Assembly (NCBI GenBank): GCA_013298845.1 | Contig: JAAFJN010000019.1 | Location: 1 to 64,000, forward strand | DNA: 64,000 nucleotides | Reading direction: 5' to 3' | Source of the DNA: Chitinophagales bacterium | GTDB taxonomy: Bacteria; Bacteroidota; Bacteroidia; Chitinophagales; Saprospiraceae | Shown here: in pieces, positions 61,933-64,000 of the stretch | How the letters are laid out: every line of letters starts with the position of its first letter | How positions within the stretch are numbered: position 1 is the stretch's first letter | Program-made: the position numbers and the translations under genes | Notes under the pieces: generated by a model | What the model saw: only the letters and a program-made list of their open reading frames with translations | Database searches by the model: none | What the model was told of the DNA's origin: nothing

Positions 61933-63266
61933 TAATAAACGAATCGGCTGATCAAATTTTCGAACAACTCCTGACGGCCGCTTTTTGGTTCCGGCTCACC
62001 TTTTTGTTGCGCGATTTTGTGCAAATCTTTCAGTTTTAACTTGCCCATTTCGAACAACAAGCCATCTTCCTGGTCAAAAGAAGCGTAACGATCTTTGCGC
62101 AATTGGACATAATCCGAATTGGTCAAAATTTCGTGTGCCGCCAACAAAGACCGCGCAAACGTATCCATACCACCAATGTGCGCGTAAAAAATATCTTCCA
62201 AATCGGTGGAATTACGGCGCGTTTTGGCGTCGAAGTTGATGCCCCCGCCCTGAATACCGCCCGCTTCCAAAATCACGAGCATGGCTTCCGTTAATTCATA
62301 GACGTTGTTGGGAAACTGGTCGGTATCCCAGCCGTTTTGGTAATCGCCGCGATTGGCGTCAATGGAACCAATCATATTGGCGTTGGCGGCCACCTGCAAT
62401 TCGTGTTGGAAGGTGTGCAAAGCCAGGGTTGCGTGGTTCACCTCAATGTTTAATTTGAAATCTTTGTCCAAACCGTATTCGCGCAAAAAACCAATCACCG
62501 TCGCCGAATCAAAATCGTATTGGTGTTTGGACGGCTCCATCGGTTTAGGTTCGATAAAAAACGTGCCTTTAAAACCCTGTTTGCGGGCGTAGTCTTTGGA
62601 CAGGTGCAAAAAACGCGCCATGTGATCGAGTTCGCGTTTCATGTTGGTATTCAGTAAACTCGCGTAGCCTTCGCGGCCGCCCCAGAACACGTAATTTTCG
62701 CCGCCCAATTTGATGGTGGCATCCAAGGCATTTTTTACCTGCGCACCGGCGTAGGCCACCACCTGAAAATCGGGGTTGGTCGCGGCGCCGTTCATGTAGC
62801 GCGGGTTACTGAACAAATTTGCCGTTCCCCACAAAAGTTTCGCCCCGGATTCTTTTTGTTTTTCCAATGCGTAATCGGTGATTTTGACCAAACGGCGTTC
62901 GCTTTCGCGGAGCGTTGGGCCTTCCTGAATCAAGTCAAAATCGTGAAAACAGTAATAATCCAACCCGATTTTGGTCATAAATTCAAAGGCTGCGTCCATT
63001 TTGTCTTTGGCCTGTTGCAAAGGGTTGTTGGAGGTCAACCACGGAAACGCCTTGGTGCCGGGGCCAAAGGGATCGCCGCCGGTGCCGCACAAAGTATGCC
63101 AATAAGCCATGGCAAACTTAAAATGTTCGCTCATGGTTTTGCCGCCCACTTTTTGGTCGGCGTTATACCAGCGAAACGCCAGCGGGTTGTCGGATTTTGG
63201 GCCTTCGTACTTAATTTGGCCTACGTTTTTAAAATAAATTTTTTCGCCAGTAACAACTTTAGTCAT
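61932..63266 (-). CDS. xylA: Xylose isomerase
   Basis: A 444-residue cytosolic enzyme of the longer class II type. It interconverts D-xylose and D-xylulose. Catalytic His108 and Asp111 in CFHDFD, the metal ligands in FFIEPKP (Glu), EVNHA (Glu, His), SIDANRGD (Asp) and INFDAKTRR (Asp) are all present. Length and the [17 protein letters not shown] and [12 protein letters not shown] motifs fit the family. It is 40 bases downstream of the xylulokinase gene on the same strand, so the order is xylulokinase then xylose isomerase, as in typical pentose operons. Its stop codon is the first base of the heptamer array. Confidence 0.96.
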   Translation of the reverse strand: MTKVVTGEKIYFKNVGQIKYEGPKSDNPLAFRWYNADQKVGGKTMSEHFKFAMAYWHTLCGTGGDPFGPGTKAFPWLTSNNPLQQAKDKMDAAFEFMTKIGLDYYCFHDFDLIQEGPTLRESERRLVKITDYALEKQKESGAKLLWGTANLFSNPRYMNGAATNPDFQVVAYAGAQVKNALDATIKLGGENYVFWGGREGYASLLNTNMKRELDHMARFLHLSKDYARKQGFKGTFFIEPKPMEPSKHQYDFDSATVIGFLREYGLDKDFKLNIEVNHATLALHTFQHELQVAANANMIGSIDANRGDYQNGWDTDQFPNNVYELTEAMLVILEAGGIQGGGINFDAKTRRNSTDLEDIFYAHIGGMDTFARSLLAAHEILTNSDYVQLRKDRYASFDQEDGLLFEMGKLKLKDLHKIAQQKGEPEPKSGRQELFENLISRFVY

Positions 63267-63306
63267 AGTAAATAAGGTGTTGATGAATTCTTGTACACAA
63301 ATATGA

Positions 63307-64000
63307 TTACTCCGCGCTGGTCTGATTTAAATCCTTCAGCCAGGCGTTATAAGCGTTTTGATAAGCCTCTTTGTGGGCAAACGGGTGAAATTCGCGGACA
63401 ACCTGTTGGGTTTTCATGGCTTCCGACAAGTTTGCAAATTGACCGGTAGCCACCCCGGCGGCCCGTGCCGCACCGGCCGCGCCGTTGGTGTCCATCATTT
63501 GGATCTGGCTATTGGTTAACGTAGCCAAGGTTTGGGAAAAAATCGCCGATTCAAACAAATTGCCACTGCCGACCTTCATGGTGTGCAAAGTAACATTGTT
63601 TTCCCGTAAAATGTTTGCGCCGTACACAAACGCAAAAGCGATACCTTCTAAAGCCGCCCGGAACAGGTGGGCTTTGCCGTGCAGGTTAAAATCCAGGTGA
63701 TAAATGCCGCCCTGCACGTTGCGGTTGTTGAGCATCCGCTCGGCACCGTTACCAAAGGGCAAAATGGTTAACCCCTCGCAACCCGGCATAACGGAGGCCG
63801 CAGCGCGTTCCATATCGGGGTACGACATACCCGCATCGGCCATTACCGACCGCGCCCAGCGGTATTGGATGCCCGCCCCGTTGATGCACAACAAAACCCC
63901 GGTATACGGGGTTTCGGGCGTATAATTGACGTGGGCAAAACTGTTCACGCGGCTTTGCGAGTCGTACACCGGTTGCCCCGAAACGGCGTAAATTACCCCG
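63307..64000 (-). CDS. xylB: Xylulokinase, 3' part (start outside window)
   Basis: The frame stays open to the right edge of the window (residues before the visible Met read [15 protein letters not shown]), so the N-terminal half is missing. The visible ~230 residues are the FGGY kinase C-terminal domain, with [46 protein letters not shown] and the [16 protein letters not shown] and [15 protein letters not shown] motifs. Together with the adjacent xylose isomerase this supports ATP-dependent phosphorylation of D-xylulose. The gene symbol rests on the neighbour as much as on the fold, because other FGGY kinases look alike in this half. Confidence 0.85.
   Translation of the reverse strand, partial: GVIYAVSGQPVYDSQSRVNSFAHVNYTPETPYTGVLLCINGAGIQYRWARSVMADAGMSYPDMERAAASVMPGCEGLTILPFGNGAERMLNNRNVQGGIYHLDFNLHGKAHLFRAALEGIAFAFVYGANILRENNVTLHTMKVGSGNLFESAIFSQTLATLTNSQIQMMDTNGAAGAARAAGVATGQFANLSEAMKTQQVVREFHPFAHKEAYQNAYNAWLKDLNQTSAE

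Noticed and set aside
1-64000. tRNA, rRNA, riboswitch or origin of replication
   Set aside because: No tRNA cloverleaf, rRNA segment, known riboswitch core or DnaA-box cluster could be recognised by eye; a covariance search would be needed to exclude small RNAs.

Overview
The window is chromosomal DNA from a free-living member of the Bacteroidota, most likely a Saprospiria-type (Haliscomenobacter/Lewinella-like) organism. The reasons are: six proteins end in type IX secretion (T9SS) sorting domains (three type B, three type A); many starts are preceded by the Bacteroidota -7 element TAnnTTTG rather than a Shine-Dalgarno box; and there are typical families such as DUF4292, PD40/OmpA lipoprotein-like proteins and a TonB-dependent receptor. 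The genus is an inference. No rRNA, tRNA, CRISPR array or complete insertion sequence was seen.

Layout. 1-1245 is the 3' end of a repeat-rich T9SS surface protein. 1255-7740 (minus) is a tightly packed four-gene envelope operon (PD40/OmpA protein, small membrane protein, AsmA-like protein, Nudix regulator), divergent from a PIF1-type helicase (7876-9183). 9184-16003 is an accessory stretch of AT-richer, mostly unknown genes (Rpn-type nuclease, DUF5063, secreted proteins, lipoproteins). It holds an attC-like palindrome and a decayed group II intron end. 16080-21585 carries a beta-lactamase-fold serine hydrolase, a LuxR-type regulator and a TonB-dependent receptor unit closed by a strong terminator.

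21830-33456 is the most distinctive locus: two GH29 fucosidases, a clan-A glycosidase with a T9SS tag, and three proteins of the type common in Planctomycetes (DUF1549/DUF1553 cytochrome, DUF1501, and a membrane cytochrome with leucine-rich repeats). All lie on one strand, without SusC/SusD. 33468-41571 is a mixed region (fatty acid hydroxylase and desaturase, phosphoesterase, response regulator, copper-storage protein, DUF4279, DUF6958, and a convergent pair of secreted paralogues). 41890-51157 has a TPR protein, a GH3 beta-glucosidase with PA14, a delta-60-repeat T9SS protein, a GH95-like lipoprotein and an SH3 protein. 51551-53781 has DUF3179, a Crp-type regulator and a membrane protein. 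53884-56838 (minus) is a five-gene operon (TsaC-like, DUF4292, OmpA-like, EVE, membrane protein). 57014-61699 is a tandem pair of very large PKD/T9SS-B proteins. The window closes with xylA and the 3' part of a xylulokinase gene on the minus strand.

Taken together the window describes an aerobic-looking polysaccharide degrader. Secreted fucosidases, GH95-like, GH3 and clan-A enzymes release sugars outside the cell or in the periplasm, cytochrome-tagged proteins are anchored at the envelope, and xylose isomerase/xylulokinase feed pentose into the pentose-phosphate pathway. Several gene borders carry long nested palindromes or an inverted heptamer satellite, and these are the main non-coding oddities.
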